64,000 nucleotides of DNA from Chloroflexota bacterium (GTDB taxonomy: Bacteria; Chloroflexota; Dehalococcoidia; Lucifugimonadales; Lucifugimonadaceae). Within the stretch, counting starts at the first letter, position 1, and each line of letters opens with the position of its first letter. The translations under genes and the position numbers were made by a program. This document shows, one piece after another, positions 8,495-18,091 of the stretch. The notes beneath the pieces are model-generated. The model saw nothing but the letters and a program-made list of their open reading frames with translations. It did not search any database and was not told the DNA's origin. Location: positions 124,001-188,000 of the forward strand of contig JAJCYY010000010.1 in NCBI GenBank assembly GCA_029262735.1. Reading direction: 5' to 3'.

Positions 8495-9424
8495 ATGAAA
8501 TCTATCGTGACTGGCGGCGCCGGCTTCATCGGCTCGCATCTTGTCGACCGACTCGTCGACGCCGGAGACGAGGTGCTGGCGATCGACGATCTCTCGTCCG
8601 GAAAAGAAGCCAACCTGAGTTCTGCCGCGCGGCTTGAGCAGGCGGATATCTGCGATGAGCGCATCGGTCAGGTCGTCTCAACCTTCTCCCCGGACCGTGT
8701 ATTTCACGCTGCGGCGCAGATAAGCGTTTCCCTCTCAGCAAGAGAGCCTGCCACCGACGCGAAGACCAACATTCTCGGAACGTTAAACGTGCTGGATGCG
8801 ATACGAAGCGTCTCGGGCGAAACGGCGAAGTTCATATTCGTGTCGACCGGCGGCGCTATGTACGGTGAGCCGGAGACTCTCCCCGCTCCAGAATCCCTGC
8901 CCGCAACGCCAGGATCGCCGTACGGAGCTTCCAAGCACTCCATTGAGGTTTACCTACCCGTCTACAAGCGGCTTTTCGGGATGAGGCACTCGACGCTCCG
9001 GCTTGCCAACGTCTTCGGCCCCCGCCAGGACCCACACGGCGAGGCCGGTGTGGTTGCCATCTTCACCCGGGCGATGCTGGCTGATAGACCGGTTACGATC
9101 TTTGGCGATGGCGAAGATGAGAGAGACTACGTGTACGTGGGAGACGTGGTGGAGGCGCTGACGCTGGCCGCCGAATCAGAGGGTGAGGGGCCTTTCAATG
9201 TTGGCACGGGGATCGGCACGAACGTGAACGACCTGTTTGGAGTGCTGGCTGAACTCAGCGGATACAACCAGCCTGCTGCATATGGGCCGCCCCGAGCCGG
9301 GGATATTGGAAAGATAAGCCTTGATAGTTCGCTGATTCACCGTGAGTGGGGCTGGAAGCCGCAGACGAAGCTAGTGGACGGGTTGGCCGCAACGGTTTCG
9401 TGGTTTCGTGAGCAGGCGGAATGA
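8495..9424 (+). CDS. NAD-dependent epimerase/dehydratase (GalE/WbpP-like extended SDR)
   Basis: This 309-residue extended SDR probably acts on a nucleotide-sugar. It has the Rossmann motif TGGAGFIGSHL at residues 6-16, DDLSSG near 31, the active-site STGGAMYG with serine near 116, and YGASK (catalytic Y and K) near 147. The conserved RDYVYVGDVVEA lies in the C-terminal half. It most resembles UDP-glucose/UDP-GlcNAc 4-epimerases, but the sugar cannot be fixed. AGAGG lies before the ATG. It stands alone, facing the response-regulator genes. Confidence 0.88.
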   Translation: MKSIVTGGAGFIGSHLVDRLVDAGDEVLAIDDLSSGKEANLSSAARLEQADICDERIGQVVSTFSPDRVFHAAAQISVSLSAREPATDAKTNILGTLNVLDAIRSVSGETAKFIFVSTGGAMYGEPETLPAPESLPATPGSPYGASKHSIEVYLPVYKRLFGMRHSTLRLANVFGPRQDPHGEAGVVAIFTRAMLADRPVTIFGDGEDERDYVYVGDVVEALTLAAESEGEGPFNVGTGIGTNVNDLFGVLAELSGYNQPAAYGPPRAGDIGKISLDSSLIHREWGWKPQTKLVDGLAATVSWFREQAE

Positions 9425-9450
9425 ACATGGCCGGCTGAACCACGGCTGGC

Positions 9451-9831
9451 TCACGCGGCCTTTTCCGAAGACAGCGCCCATCTCAACCTCTCAAGCAAGG
9501 TCGCGGCAGACCACGGTTTCGTCACGTAATCATGCGCTCCCATTTTGCGCGCTCTTGCCAGGTCCTCATCACCGCGCAACGCAGATGAAATTATTACCGG
9601 GATGTGTTTGGTGTCTTCCGTGGCCTTCAATAGCTCGAGAGTCTCCCAGCCGTCGATCCCCGGCATCATCAGGTCAAGAATTATTGCGTCAGGGTTCGCA
9701 TCCTCAACCCATTTCATAACGCCCGAGCCGTCGCTTGCCTCGACCACTTCGTAGCCTGCCTGCTGAAGAGTAGCAACAAGCAACATTCTGATCTCAGCTG
9801 TATCGTCAACCACCAGCACCGTTTCACCCAT
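9451..9831 (-). CDS. Single-domain response regulator (CheY-like)
   Basis: This 126-residue receiver domain has no output domain. The acidic pocket is D9/D10, the phospho-acceptor is D53 (IILDLMMPG), the switch serine is at 82-83 and the conserved lysine is K105 in TKPW. It is the last gene of a histidine-kinase operon and follows a very similar receiver by 38 bases. With no DNA-binding domain it must act through a protein partner or as a phosphate shuttle or sink. Confidence 0.9.
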   Translation of the reverse strand: MGETVLVVDDTAEIRMLLVATLQQAGYEVVEASDGSGVMKWVEDANPDAIILDLMMPGIDGWETLELLKATEDTKHIPVIISSALRGDEDLARARKMGAHDYVTKPWSAATLLERLRWALSSEKAA

Positions 9832-9869
9832 TGTTAACCGCCCTCAGTCCACATTCCACGCCACATTAT

Positions 9870-10247
9870 TCATGAGCCCCATTTGGTCGCCAGCGCCCAG
9901 TCGATACGCGTCGCCAGATCGTGCGCTGACCACGGCTTTGGGATAAAGCTATGCGCTCCGAGTTCGTGCGCCATCGCCATGTCGCTTTTGTTCTGACTCG
10001 CTGTGATCACTATCACAGGAATATCGTTATAGCCTTCCATGTTTTTCAAAGTTTCCAGAACCTTGAATCCGTCCATTTTCGGCATGTGCAAGTCAAGCAG
10101 TATCACATCCGGTCTTTCTTCCTTGATCCAGAAAAGCAGATCATCGCCGTCACCGGCTTCGATCACAAGGTGCCCCTGCTGCTGAAGTATGTTTGTCAGC
10201 AACAGGCGCATCTCCGGGTTGTCGTCCGCCATCAGCACAGTCGCCAT
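9870..10247 (-). CDS. Single-domain response regulator (CheY-like)
   Basis: This 125-residue receiver domain has D8/D9, phospho-acceptor D52 (ILLDLHMPK), switch T82 and K104 in PKPW. It closely resembles the neighbouring receiver, including the shared PKPWSA/TKPWSA end, so the two are likely duplicates. It lies 29 bases after the kinase gene, with GGAGA nine bases before its ATG, and is presumably a direct target of that kinase. Confidence 0.9.
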   Translation of the reverse strand: MATVLMADDNPEMRLLLTNILQQQGHLVIEAGDGDDLLFWIKEERPDVILLDLHMPKMDGFKVLETLKNMEGYNDIPVIVITASQNKSDMAMAHELGAHSFIPKPWSAHDLATRIDWALATKWGS

Positions 10248-10276
10248 TCGTCACATCTCCAAAATACTAGGGCGCC

Positions 10277-12631
10277 CTAGGCAGCCTCAGTAGTTTCGCT
10301 TCGCGATTTTTCTGTATCCGACCCGGGCTTCATGTCTCCAGGCGACTCGGCAGTTTCCGAATCCATTACACCTGGCATTCTGACGGTAATGACGGTTCCC
10401 TTCCCAAGTTCGGATTCGAGATCGAGAGTCCCGCCGTGCATCTCCACGATCGATCGTGTGATGACCAGGCCCAGCCCCGTCCCCTTCTCCCTGTGCGCCT
10501 CTTCATTCGTGGACCTGAAGAACGGTGTGAACAGTTTCTTCTGATCCTCCACAGCGATCCCGATCCCCTGGTCAGCGACGCTCACCACAAGCTCGTGGTC
10601 AACAATGCATGCCGAGATGGTGATCGCAGATGATTCCGGTGAATATTTACAAGCGTTGGTGATTAGATTCGTAACCACCTGGCCAAGGCGGGCTCGATCG
10701 GCTCTGACCCACGCTCCGGCCAGATTGAAGTCCCTGACGATTGTCTGTTGCTTATCAACCGCAATCGAATCGAGTCCTGTCAGAATCTCGGCCAGTAGCT
10801 CCTCGGGCTGAGTCGGTTCGAGGTTGACCGCCAGCCGCCCTGATTCGATCCGGCTAACGTCGACGAGATCACTGACGAGCAGATCGAGGTGGCGGCCGTT
10901 CCGTTCGACCATGCGTAACTGCTCTAGCTGTTGGTCAGTGAGGTTGCCCTCATTGTTCATACCCAGTAGCTCGGCGAATCCGACCATGATCGCCAGGGGA
11001 GTCTTAAGTTCGTGGCTCACGGCTGAGAGGAATGTGTTCTTGGCCTCGTTGGCACGTTGCAGCTCTGCGTTCTGCTTTTCTATCTCGTCCTGTGATTCCT
11101 GGAGACCGGAACGTGCTGCACGCAGTTCTGAGTTCTGTGCTGCCAGCCTTCGCAAAAGGTGTTTCTGTTCCGTACCGCCGCGCTCCCTAACAATGGCGTT
11201 GGCCAGGTGTGAGCCGATACCTTGCATGAGCTGAGACGTGTACTCAGATTCAAGCGTGCCTTCGCGGCTTGCGAGCACCAGCCAACCAAGCGGCTCACCC
11301 TCCGCCATTAACGTGATCATCGCGACTGAGTTGAAGCCCTCTGAGGCGAAGAGAGAAAACGGATATGCGTCCTCGCCTATCTCCAGAGTTTGCAGATCCC
11401 AGTAGCGAACCTCATCGTCCAGGTGGGTGAAATCGGAGTCCCAAGCGAAAGAAACGGCATTCTCTATAAGTGAGGCTCGCTCGCCGAAGGCGTGCCGAAC
11501 GACAAGCGTATTCATACCTTGCTCGGTTTCGGCAACGAAACCCAGATCAAACTGAAGCAGGGCTCCCATTTGGATGCTGGCAACCTGGCAGAGCGTCTCC
11601 AGCCCGGCGTTCGCCGACATAGCTCGTGCTACTTCTACCTGCGCCTTTCTTGAGCCAGATTCTCGAACACTGACATCGAACAACGATGCGGCTCGAATGT
11701 GAGGGGTGATGTATTGAGCCGCGGTCGTGATCAGATTGGTGTCGGCTTCTGTAAAGGCATCCTGCCGATGGCTTGAGAGTGCAAGGTAGCCGGTGAACCT
11801 GTCGCTCGTCTTCAACGGAACTCGCAGCACCGAACCGAAGCCGGCGGCTTTCCAACTCTCCGATTTGTCGGACGGCAAGGTGTAGTTTGGACGCCGTTGA
11901 TCCGTTCGATCGGCATCAATGTGTGCTTGCCACTCGTGGTCGAGTTTGAAACTACGGCCTGTTTCGAAGCCGGGAACCGAAACTCCCGTTACATACTCGA
12001 TTGTCAGGATCTGTAAATCTTCGTCGATCTCCACGAACGCGATACGATCGGCAGCGATCCACTGCTTGAAAACTGAAACTGTGGCTGTGTAAACGGCTGA
12101 TTTTGTGTAGGCGTTCGCCAGTTCAATTGCAAGGGAGGCGAGACGGGATCCGTCACCCGCCGCGGTCTGTAGCTTTCCCACGTATGCGCCAACTACATCG
12201 CTCTGCATGCGCAATCGCCTGCCGAGATCGCTGGCACGTCCAGCCACGGCAGCCATGGCGATGAGTGAAACCAGTGCTGCGGGCCGGCCCTCGAAGGCCA
12301 AGTAGTCCCACCCATGCTCCTGGCCAACTACAGAGAGTGCCGCAAGCAGGGGAATGAATCCGAATGCGACGACCAGACCGCCTCGCATGCCTAACCAGGA
12401 AGCGATCACGGCTATTGGAACGATGGAAACGAATTGAGCGGTAGCGCCCGGTAGTTCCGATAAGGGAAAAAACGCAGCCGAATATCCGGCGACAAGAATC
12501 GCCGATCGCACTACTCTGTTACGCGAAGGCCAGCGCCACCAGACAGTATCCTGTACCTCAGCGGCAGGTTTGACTAGCGCGCCAGATTGCCGCAATGCCA
12601 AGTCACGGTCCCTCCTGAGAGAGATTTGCAT
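10277..12631 (-). CDS. Membrane hybrid sensor histidine kinase with two GAF domains
   Basis: This protein of about 784 residues has four parts. About four membrane segments occupy residues 36-133 and two GAF-like sensor domains lie at roughly 155-310 and 320-475. A coiled-coil linker (475-530) leads to the HisKA helix pair with phospho-histidine H540 (AVSHELKTPL). The ATPase domain has N box NLITNACKYS, G1 DQGIGI and G2 GTGLGL. Like most orthodox kinases it should autophosphorylate on the histidine and pass phosphate to a receiver. The ATG at 12631 is preferred because GAAGAG lies nine bases before it; a TTG ten codons upstream is possible. It heads an operon with two receivers. Confidence 0.88.
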   Translation of the reverse strand: MQISLRRDRDLALRQSGALVKPAAEVQDTVWWRWPSRNRVVRSAILVAGYSAAFFPLSELPGATAQFVSIVPIAVIASWLGMRGGLVVAFGFIPLLAALSVVGQEHGWDYLAFEGRPAALVSLIAMAAVAGRASDLGRRLRMQSDVVGAYVGKLQTAAGDGSRLASLAIELANAYTKSAVYTATVSVFKQWIAADRIAFVEIDEDLQILTIEYVTGVSVPGFETGRSFKLDHEWQAHIDADRTDQRRPNYTLPSDKSESWKAAGFGSVLRVPLKTSDRFTGYLALSSHRQDAFTEADTNLITTAAQYITPHIRAASLFDVSVRESGSRKAQVEVARAMSANAGLETLCQVASIQMGALLQFDLGFVAETEQGMNTLVVRHAFGERASLIENAVSFAWDSDFTHLDDEVRYWDLQTLEIGEDAYPFSLFASEGFNSVAMITLMAEGEPLGWLVLASREGTLESEYTSQLMQGIGSHLANAIVRERGGTEQKHLLRRLAAQNSELRAARSGLQESQDEIEKQNAELQRANEAKNTFLSAVSHELKTPLAIMVGFAELLGMNNEGNLTDQQLEQLRMVERNGRHLDLLVSDLVDVSRIESGRLAVNLEPTQPEELLAEILTGLDSIAVDKQQTIVRDFNLAGAWVRADRARLGQVVTNLITNACKYSPESSAITISACIVDHELVVSVADQGIGIAVEDQKKLFTPFFRSTNEEAHREKGTGLGLVITRSIVEMHGGTLDLESELGKGTVITVRMPGVMDSETAESPGDMKPGSDTEKSRSETTEAA

Positions 12632-12829
12632 TGCGGGGTGCTCTTCAAGCGGCGGGTACAAATAACATACAGCCGAGTCTTTCGACTGGCTTGCGTGTAT
12701 CTACCGATTCATACTGGATACGACATGGGAAACCACAGTTAGACGGGTCTGCCGTCCTGTGTTTGAACGTAGAGTTGTGATGGGCACATCGTTCGCAAGT
12801 TGGCGACTTTTTCCTCAGGCTGTTCGCAT

Positions 12830-14530
12830 TTGACTCACCTGGCCCGAATTCGCATACACCTGGCACTTCTATCTGCGTTTGCAGTCCAGTTCACCCTGGT
12901 GGCGTGTAGTAGCCAGGGTGATCCGACAGTGATCCCTGTCGAAACCTCAACACCAGGTCCAATGACGGCTACTACGACACCTCAGCCAACGCAAACAGCC
13001 ACAGTTGAACCACCGGCGAATCTGACACGAGGCGGCGTACTTAGATTTGCCATAGAGGAAGCCCCTCCGCACCAGGATGTCCATCAGTCGGTTTCTGGCG
13101 TGCTTGCAACCTGGGGGGCCGGAATCTCCTACAGTCGTCTCTTCAGCTTTCAGAGGGGACGCGGCGTGCCGATGCCGTCGCGGATCCCTGAATGCGACCT
13201 CTGTACGTCGTGGAGGCAAACCGGACCGCTTGAGTTCGAGTTCCAGATTCGGGAGGACGCCTTCTTCCCCAATCTGCCTCCAGTGAATGGTCGGAGAGTG
13301 ACTGCACAGGACATTGTCTTCAGCTATCAGAGGCAGATGACTCCCGGGTGGCCAAACGCGGACCTTATGTCGAACATCGAGGAGGTGGCGGCGTTTGATG
13401 CTGACCGGCTGCGCATTCGTCTTCACGCACCGGATGCAGAGTTCTTCGAGAAGGTCGCAAACGGCAGATCAGTTGTCTTGGCGAGCGAAGCTGTGCAGGT
13501 GAACGGCGACCTGTTCGGGGGTCCAACACTCGGTAGCGGACCCTGGTTTTTGGAAGAGGTGTCGGTGGCAGGCGCGACTTACGAGGCAAATCGAGAGTAT
13601 TACGGCGACTCTGGACCGTATCTCGACGGTTTCGACGTGCAGTTCATAGGTTCGGAATCAACCCGCGCTGCCGGGGTCAGAGCAAAAATCCTTGACTTCG
13701 TCGAAACGACATTGACTGAAGTTCGGTCGGCAGTAAATAGCTTCCCCGAACTCCAAACCGTTTCGTCGATCAATCCCGGGACCGGTGTTGAGATCGCTCT
13801 GAATGCATCCCGCAGCCCGCTGGATTCAGCAGAGATCCGTAAAGCGATTTTCCTTGCATGGGACCTGGATGAGGCGATGTCCGGTATCTGGGGCGGTGAA
13901 CTTGCACCGTCTGTCGGATTGAACCTCCCGGACCCTTCGTGGGGGGCCGATTTTGGTGCCGAGTATGGAGCTCTTTTTGGAGACGAAAGTGCTGCCAATG
14001 CCTTGCTAAACAGTGCAGGACTCACCCCTCAGGACCGATTGACCATCATGGTCGGCGAGTTTGGCGAAACTCGTGAGACCGACCGGTACATTCTGACGGC
14101 GGAGTCGCTCGCTGAGTCTCTGAACGATCTCGGCCTTGCAACGACTGTGAACCCGGTTCCTACGAGGCTGTTCGCAGACAATGTCTGGCTACGCGGTGAG
14201 TACGACATTTTCGTTGGCGCGCCGCCTCCGATATCGAGCCTGAGCGGTCAGCTCTTCGGTATCTATCACTCAGATGGTCCGTGGAACACGAGTGGCTTTT
14301 CGAACCCTGTGCTCGACGAACTGATCCAGCGACAGGCGACTGAGTTTGACTGGCAGGAACGCGGCAGGCAGTTGCTACAGATCCAGGACGAGATAATGGG
14401 GGGGACTCAAAGATTTTACGCTGGAACGGGTGCTTCTCACTGGATATGGCAGCCCGCCGTACAGGACATCTTCCCGGACACTTCCGGAGCCAGCGGAGAC
14501 TTTCTTACTCGAGTGTGGCTTCGGCGATAG
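12830..14530 (+). CDS. Peptide/oligopeptide ABC transporter substrate-binding lipoprotein (family 5)
   Basis: This protein of about 566 residues has the order of SBP family 5 (DppA/OppA). The TTG at 12830 gives a lipoprotein signal with basic n-region (ARIRIH) and lipobox TLVAC; another TTG ten codons earlier is possible. A Thr/Pro linker follows, then RGGVLRFAI, the usual first strand of this family. VTAQDIVFSYQR and a late GQLFGIYHSDGPWN segment fit the two ligand lobes. It would capture peptides or related solutes outside the membrane. No permease or ATPase genes are next to it, so it works with a transporter encoded elsewhere or has been repurposed. Confidence 0.85.
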   Translation: MTHLARIRIHLALLSAFAVQFTLVACSSQGDPTVIPVETSTPGPMTATTTPQPTQTATVEPPANLTRGGVLRFAIEEAPPHQDVHQSVSGVLATWGAGISYSRLFSFQRGRGVPMPSRIPECDLCTSWRQTGPLEFEFQIREDAFFPNLPPVNGRRVTAQDIVFSYQRQMTPGWPNADLMSNIEEVAAFDADRLRIRLHAPDAEFFEKVANGRSVVLASEAVQVNGDLFGGPTLGSGPWFLEEVSVAGATYEANREYYGDSGPYLDGFDVQFIGSESTRAAGVRAKILDFVETTLTEVRSAVNSFPELQTVSSINPGTGVEIALNASRSPLDSAEIRKAIFLAWDLDEAMSGIWGGELAPSVGLNLPDPSWGADFGAEYGALFGDESAANALLNSAGLTPQDRLTIMVGEFGETRETDRYILTAESLAESLNDLGLATTVNPVPTRLFADNVWLRGEYDIFVGAPPPISSLSGQLFGIYHSDGPWNTSGFSNPVLDELIQRQATEFDWQERGRQLLQIQDEIMGGTQRFYAGTGASHWIWQPAVQDIFPDTSGASGDFLTRVWLRR

Positions 14531-14555
14531 CAGAATCGGGTCATGACGGCTCGAC

Positions 14556-15017
14556 TCAGTCGGCCTTTTCCTCGCTCAAAGCATCTTCCAGTGCTGTCCA
14601 TGAGAGCAACGCGCACTTAATGCGGACTGGAAACCGTTTCACACCCTCTAGAGCCACGATGTCGCCAAGTGTGTCCATTTCGGCCTCGCTTAGCTCTTCC
14701 CCCCGCATCATCCTGCGCACGAGTGTCACGAGCTCCAGCGCTTCATCGGCGCGCTTATCCTCCAGCATCTCGGCCAGCAATGAGGCTGAAGACTGGCTGA
14801 TGGCGCAGCCCTGCCCTGAGACGCTCACGTTTTTGACATTGGATCCGTCCAGCGCGAGCTGAATGTGGACTTCGTCACCGCAGAACGGATTGTTCGCCTC
14901 GACATCGATGTCAGGATTTTCGAGCAGTTCCGTGTGCCGCGGATTGCGATAGTGATCGAGGATGATGCTCTCGTAGAGTTCATCCAGTTGTTCCAGCCCT
15001 GATGTCCCACCCATCAT
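14556..15017 (-). CDS. sufU: SufU-type Fe-S cluster scaffold/sulfur acceptor
   Basis: This 153-residue NifU-N/IscU-like protein has the three family cysteines C46 (NPFCGDE, with D48), C71 (GQGCAISQSSAS) and C135 (RIKCALLSW). The insertion between the second and third cysteines marks it as SufU rather than IscU. In other bacteria SufU takes sulfur from SufS, using zinc at these cysteines, for the SufBCD scaffold. It is the last gene of the suf operon, its ATG overlapping the sufS stop by four bases. Confidence 0.93.
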   Translation of the reverse strand: MMGGTSGLEQLDELYESIILDHYRNPRHTELLENPDIDVEANNPFCGDEVHIQLALDGSNVKNVSVSGQGCAISQSSASLLAEMLEDKRADEALELVTLVRRMMRGEELSEAEMDTLGDIVALEGVKRFPVRIKCALLSWTALEDALSEEKAD

Positions 15018-16243
15018 TTGAGGAAATACCTTTCGGTCTCTTTGATGCCGGCGATCAGTGCGTCAACTTCAGAAGGAGTGTTGTATATGTAGAAGCTCGC
15101 TCTGGCGGCAGCAACAACATCGTAGCTGCGTACAAGCGGCATGGCGCAATGGTGTCCGGTCCTGATCGCGATGCCCATTCGGTCAAGCGCAGTACCCAGG
15201 TCATGCGGGTGAAGCGTGTCATGTGTGAACGAAATGATCCCGCCGCGATCGGCGTTGTCCAGCGGCCCCATGATCTTCACTTGCTCAAGCTCCGCAAAGC
15301 ACTCGAGCGCATAGGCGGTCAGATCAACCTCGTGGGCACGCACGTTCTCCATGCCCAGTTCAGACAGGTAGTCGACTGCTGCGCCCGTCGCTATTGCGTC
15401 CGCGATGTTGGGGGTTCCGGCCTCGAACTTGTACGGCAGGTCGTTCCACGAGGCGTCCTCGTAACTGACCGTCAAGATCATGTCACCGCCGAACATCCAC
15501 GGCGGCATTGCCTCAAGTAGCTCCCGCTTGCCGTACAGGACGCCAATGCCGGTCGGCCCGAGCATTTTGTGGGCCGAGAAGCCAAGGAAGTCGCAGTCCA
15601 GGTCTTCGACGTTCACAGGCATATGTGGAGCGCTCTGTGCCGCATCGACAAGAATCAACGCACCGTTATCATGCGCCAGTTTGCCGAGAGCTTTAACGTC
15701 ATTGATCGTTCCAAGGACAGACGACATATGGACTGCGGCTACGATCTTTGTGCGGGGCGAGATCATACTGCTGGCGGCTTCCATGTCGAGCCTGCCACCC
15801 TCGGTTCGGGGGATGAGCTTGAGTTCAGCGCCGGTACGCAACGCCAGTTGCTGCCACGGAACGATGTCCGAGTGGTGCTCCATCACAGTTGCGACGATCT
15901 CGTCCCCGGCGCTTAAGTTCGCGTCGCCCCAGGAGTAGGCGACGAGGTTTATGGCCTCGGAGATGTTGCGGGTCCAGATGACAGATTCAGGATTCGGCGC
16001 ACCGATGAATTTCGCAACTTTAGTGCGGGCCGCTTCAAATGCTTCGGTCGCCTCGACCGACATCGTGTGGACGCCGCGGTGAACGTTGGCGTTGTAGCGA
16101 GAGTAGTAGTCGGTCAGCGCTTCAATGACCTGGCACGGCTTCTGGGAGGTGGCTGCATTGTCGAGATAGACGAGCGGTGCCTCGCCAATCTTGCGATTCA
16201 AGATTGGGAAGTCGGAGCGTATTTTTTCAACGTCGAGGGTCAT
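15014..16243 (-). CDS. sufS: Cysteine desulfurase SufS
   Basis: This 409-residue group II cysteine desulfurase takes sulfur from cysteine to give alanine and a protein persulfide. The PLP lysine is K226 in SAHKMLGPTG, the aspartate that holds the PLP ring is in LVDAAQS near 200, and the persulfide cysteine is in RTGHHCAMP near 366 on a short loop. These mark a SufS rather than IscS or NifS protein. It is translationally coupled to sufU. Confidence 0.96.
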   Translation of the reverse strand: MTLDVEKIRSDFPILNRKIGEAPLVYLDNAATSQKPCQVIEALTDYYSRYNANVHRGVHTMSVEATEAFEAARTKVAKFIGAPNPESVIWTRNISEAINLVAYSWGDANLSAGDEIVATVMEHHSDIVPWQQLALRTGAELKLIPRTEGGRLDMEAASSMISPRTKIVAAVHMSSVLGTINDVKALGKLAHDNGALILVDAAQSAPHMPVNVEDLDCDFLGFSAHKMLGPTGIGVLYGKRELLEAMPPWMFGGDMILTVSYEDASWNDLPYKFEAGTPNIADAIATGAAVDYLSELGMENVRAHEVDLTAYALECFAELEQVKIMGPLDNADRGGIISFTHDTLHPHDLGTALDRMGIAIRTGHHCAMPLVRSYDVVAAARASFYIYNTPSEVDALIAGIKETERYFLK

Positions 16244-16371
16244 TCGGGTTTCTTCACAGGCTATGTAAGCCGTTTACGGGTTCGTCCGAGCAGAGCGACC
16301 GTCACGGACCAGCATCGCCAAATAAGCGATGGCCAGAGCCGTCCCAGGACCATCAGGGAAACGGCAGCAGC

Positions 16372-16692
16372 CTATTGCTCCAGCCCAACCTCAACGGTTT
16401 CGCCGCTTACCCGGACCGGGAACGTTGGTACCGGCACCGTTGCGGGTGCACCCAGGACTGCCCCTGAGGTCACATTGAATACGGCGCCGTGACGCGGACA
16501 GAAGATCTCCGGTCCTTCGAGGTCCGTCTGGTCGAACGACGAACCATCGTGTGTGCACGAGTCCTCGATGGCGTAAAACTCGCCGCCCACGTTGCAGACG
16601 GCCACGCGCCTCCCCTCAACTTCTGCCACGAAAACCTCCCCCGGTTCAATATCGGCTCGAGTGGCTACCGGGAAGTACTGCAAATCTGCCAT
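16372..16692 (-). CDS. Rieske [2Fe-2S] ferredoxin-like protein in the suf operon
   Basis: This 106-residue soluble Rieske protein has cluster ligands C46/H48 (CTH) and C65/H68 (CPRHG), spaced as in dioxygenase-type ferredoxins and NirD-like proteins. It lies two bases after sufD, so it is surely co-transcribed. In several phyla such a protein accompanies sufBCD; it may feed electrons to assembly or to a client enzyme, but the role is not established. There are 128 bases before sufS. Confidence 0.93.
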   Translation of the reverse strand: MADLQYFPVATRADIEPGEVFVAEVEGRRVAVCNVGGEFYAIEDSCTHDGSSFDQTDLEGPEIFCPRHGAVFNVTSGAVLGAPATVPVPTFPVRVSGETVEVGLEQ

Positions 16693-16694
16693 GT

Positions 16695-18041
16695 CTACAA
16701 AATCCCTTCTGAGTCCAGTTTCGGGACGATCTGTTCCAACTTCCGATAGAGAAATTCCTTTAAAGGCCGCGGCTCGAACTCCTCAACAATTTCAGAGGCG
16801 AACCCGGAGACGAGCATGATGGCCGCCGCCTCTCTCCCGATTCCTCTGGACATCAGGTAGAACAGCATGCCTTCGTCCACATGACCGGCTGTGGCTCCGT
16901 GGGCGCACTTCACGTCGTCAGCGTAGATCTCAAGACTTGGCTTCGTGTCGATCTCTGCGCCGCGTGAGAGAAGCAGGTTCAGATCCTTTTGCTCTGCCAG
17001 GGTCTTCATCGCGCCCGGCTGCACGAGAACTTTGCCGCTGAACACCGCACGAGACTTACCGGCGAGAATGCCCTTGTAGTACTGGTGGCTTGTGCCATGC
17101 GGCTTCTCGTGGGTAGTGCTGATCTCGTTGTCCTGGTGAGATGAGCCGTTCGTGATGTACAGGCCATGCAGAGTGGTCTCAGCGCCTTCGGCAGCCAGGT
17201 TGGTGTGTACGTCGTTGCGACCAATTGCGGGACCGGTTGCAAAAGAGGTCGAGATGAACACCGCATTTGCCGGTTGCTCGGTCCGGGTCGTGCCGATGTG
17301 GATCGATTGCTCGTTCTCCAACTGAACTCGGAAATGACGGACGGTTGCGCCTTCTCCAGGCGCAATCTCAAGCACGGGCACGGTGAGCTGCGGCTGTTCG
17401 CTCAGGTTTACATAGCTCTCGATGACAGTGGCCCTGGAGTTTGGGCCGGTGAGCACGAGAGCCCGTGGGAAGAAGGCCCGGTTGCTGGCGCCGCTCGTGA
17501 TGACATGCAGGATGTGAACAGGCTGTTCGAGTTCTGTATTCTGCTCAACCTGTATGAGAGCCCCGGATTCGAACAACGCGGTGTTAAGCGCGGCGAAAGC
17601 GTTACCATCGATCTTTGCCAGCTGGGCGAGGACCGGTTCGAGTTTCGACTGTTCGGTGGTGGCGGATTCAGCGAGGTTGGAGATCGAAAGGCCCGAGCCA
17701 GAGAGATTTCGGCTCAGCTCGCCTGAAAACCGGCCATCGACCGTAACCACGTTGTGCCAGTCGTCACTCCACGGTGCGATCTCACGGACTGCTTCGCTCG
17801 TCAACGAACCGGCCCGCGCGACGCCAGGTTGAGCGAACGCATCTTTTTCCAGCCTGCGCAGGTCGGTGTATTTCCACAGCTCATTCCCGCGCCGGGTTGT
17901 CGGGAACCCCAGCTTTTCGAACTCAGCCCAGGCAGCTTGCCGAAGTTCGGTTAGCCATCCCGAAGCGCCTTCGCGCGCCATCAACGCCTCGAAATCACGA
18001 GCGTAACTGGCGATACTTGATGCTGGTGCTGCTGTTGTCAT
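16695..18041 (-). CDS. sufD: Fe-S assembly protein SufD
   Basis: This 448-residue SufB/SufD-family protein has a helical N-terminal part with the WKYTDLRRLEKDAF element (near residue 60), a long right-handed beta-helix core, and a C-terminal helical segment (IVEEFEPRPLKEFLYRKLEQ). C-terminal CAHGATAGHVDE matches the SufD helix that faces SufB and carries the conserved cysteine and histidine of the cluster site. SufD pairs with SufB and two SufC subunits. It lies 50 bases after sufC. Confidence 0.95.
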   Translation of the reverse strand: MTTAAPASSIASYARDFEALMAREGASGWLTELRQAAWAEFEKLGFPTTRRGNELWKYTDLRRLEKDAFAQPGVARAGSLTSEAVREIAPWSDDWHNVVTVDGRFSGELSRNLSGSGLSISNLAESATTEQSKLEPVLAQLAKIDGNAFAALNTALFESGALIQVEQNTELEQPVHILHVITSGASNRAFFPRALVLTGPNSRATVIESYVNLSEQPQLTVPVLEIAPGEGATVRHFRVQLENEQSIHIGTTRTEQPANAVFISTSFATGPAIGRNDVHTNLAAEGAETTLHGLYITNGSSHQDNEISTTHEKPHGTSHQYYKGILAGKSRAVFSGKVLVQPGAMKTLAEQKDLNLLLSRGAEIDTKPSLEIYADDVKCAHGATAGHVDEGMLFYLMSRGIGREAAAIMLVSGFASEIVEEFEPRPLKEFLYRKLEQIVPKLDSEGIL

Positions 18042-18091
18042 TGAGATCTACTGGTCAGTGAATTGCTATGTACCGGAGGTTCTCGGCGGAT

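Noticed and set aside
8172..8498. Small gene in the gap after the carbonic anhydrase
   Set aside because: The open frame overlaps the terminator hairpin, has arginine-rich composition with no family features and runs into the epimerase start.
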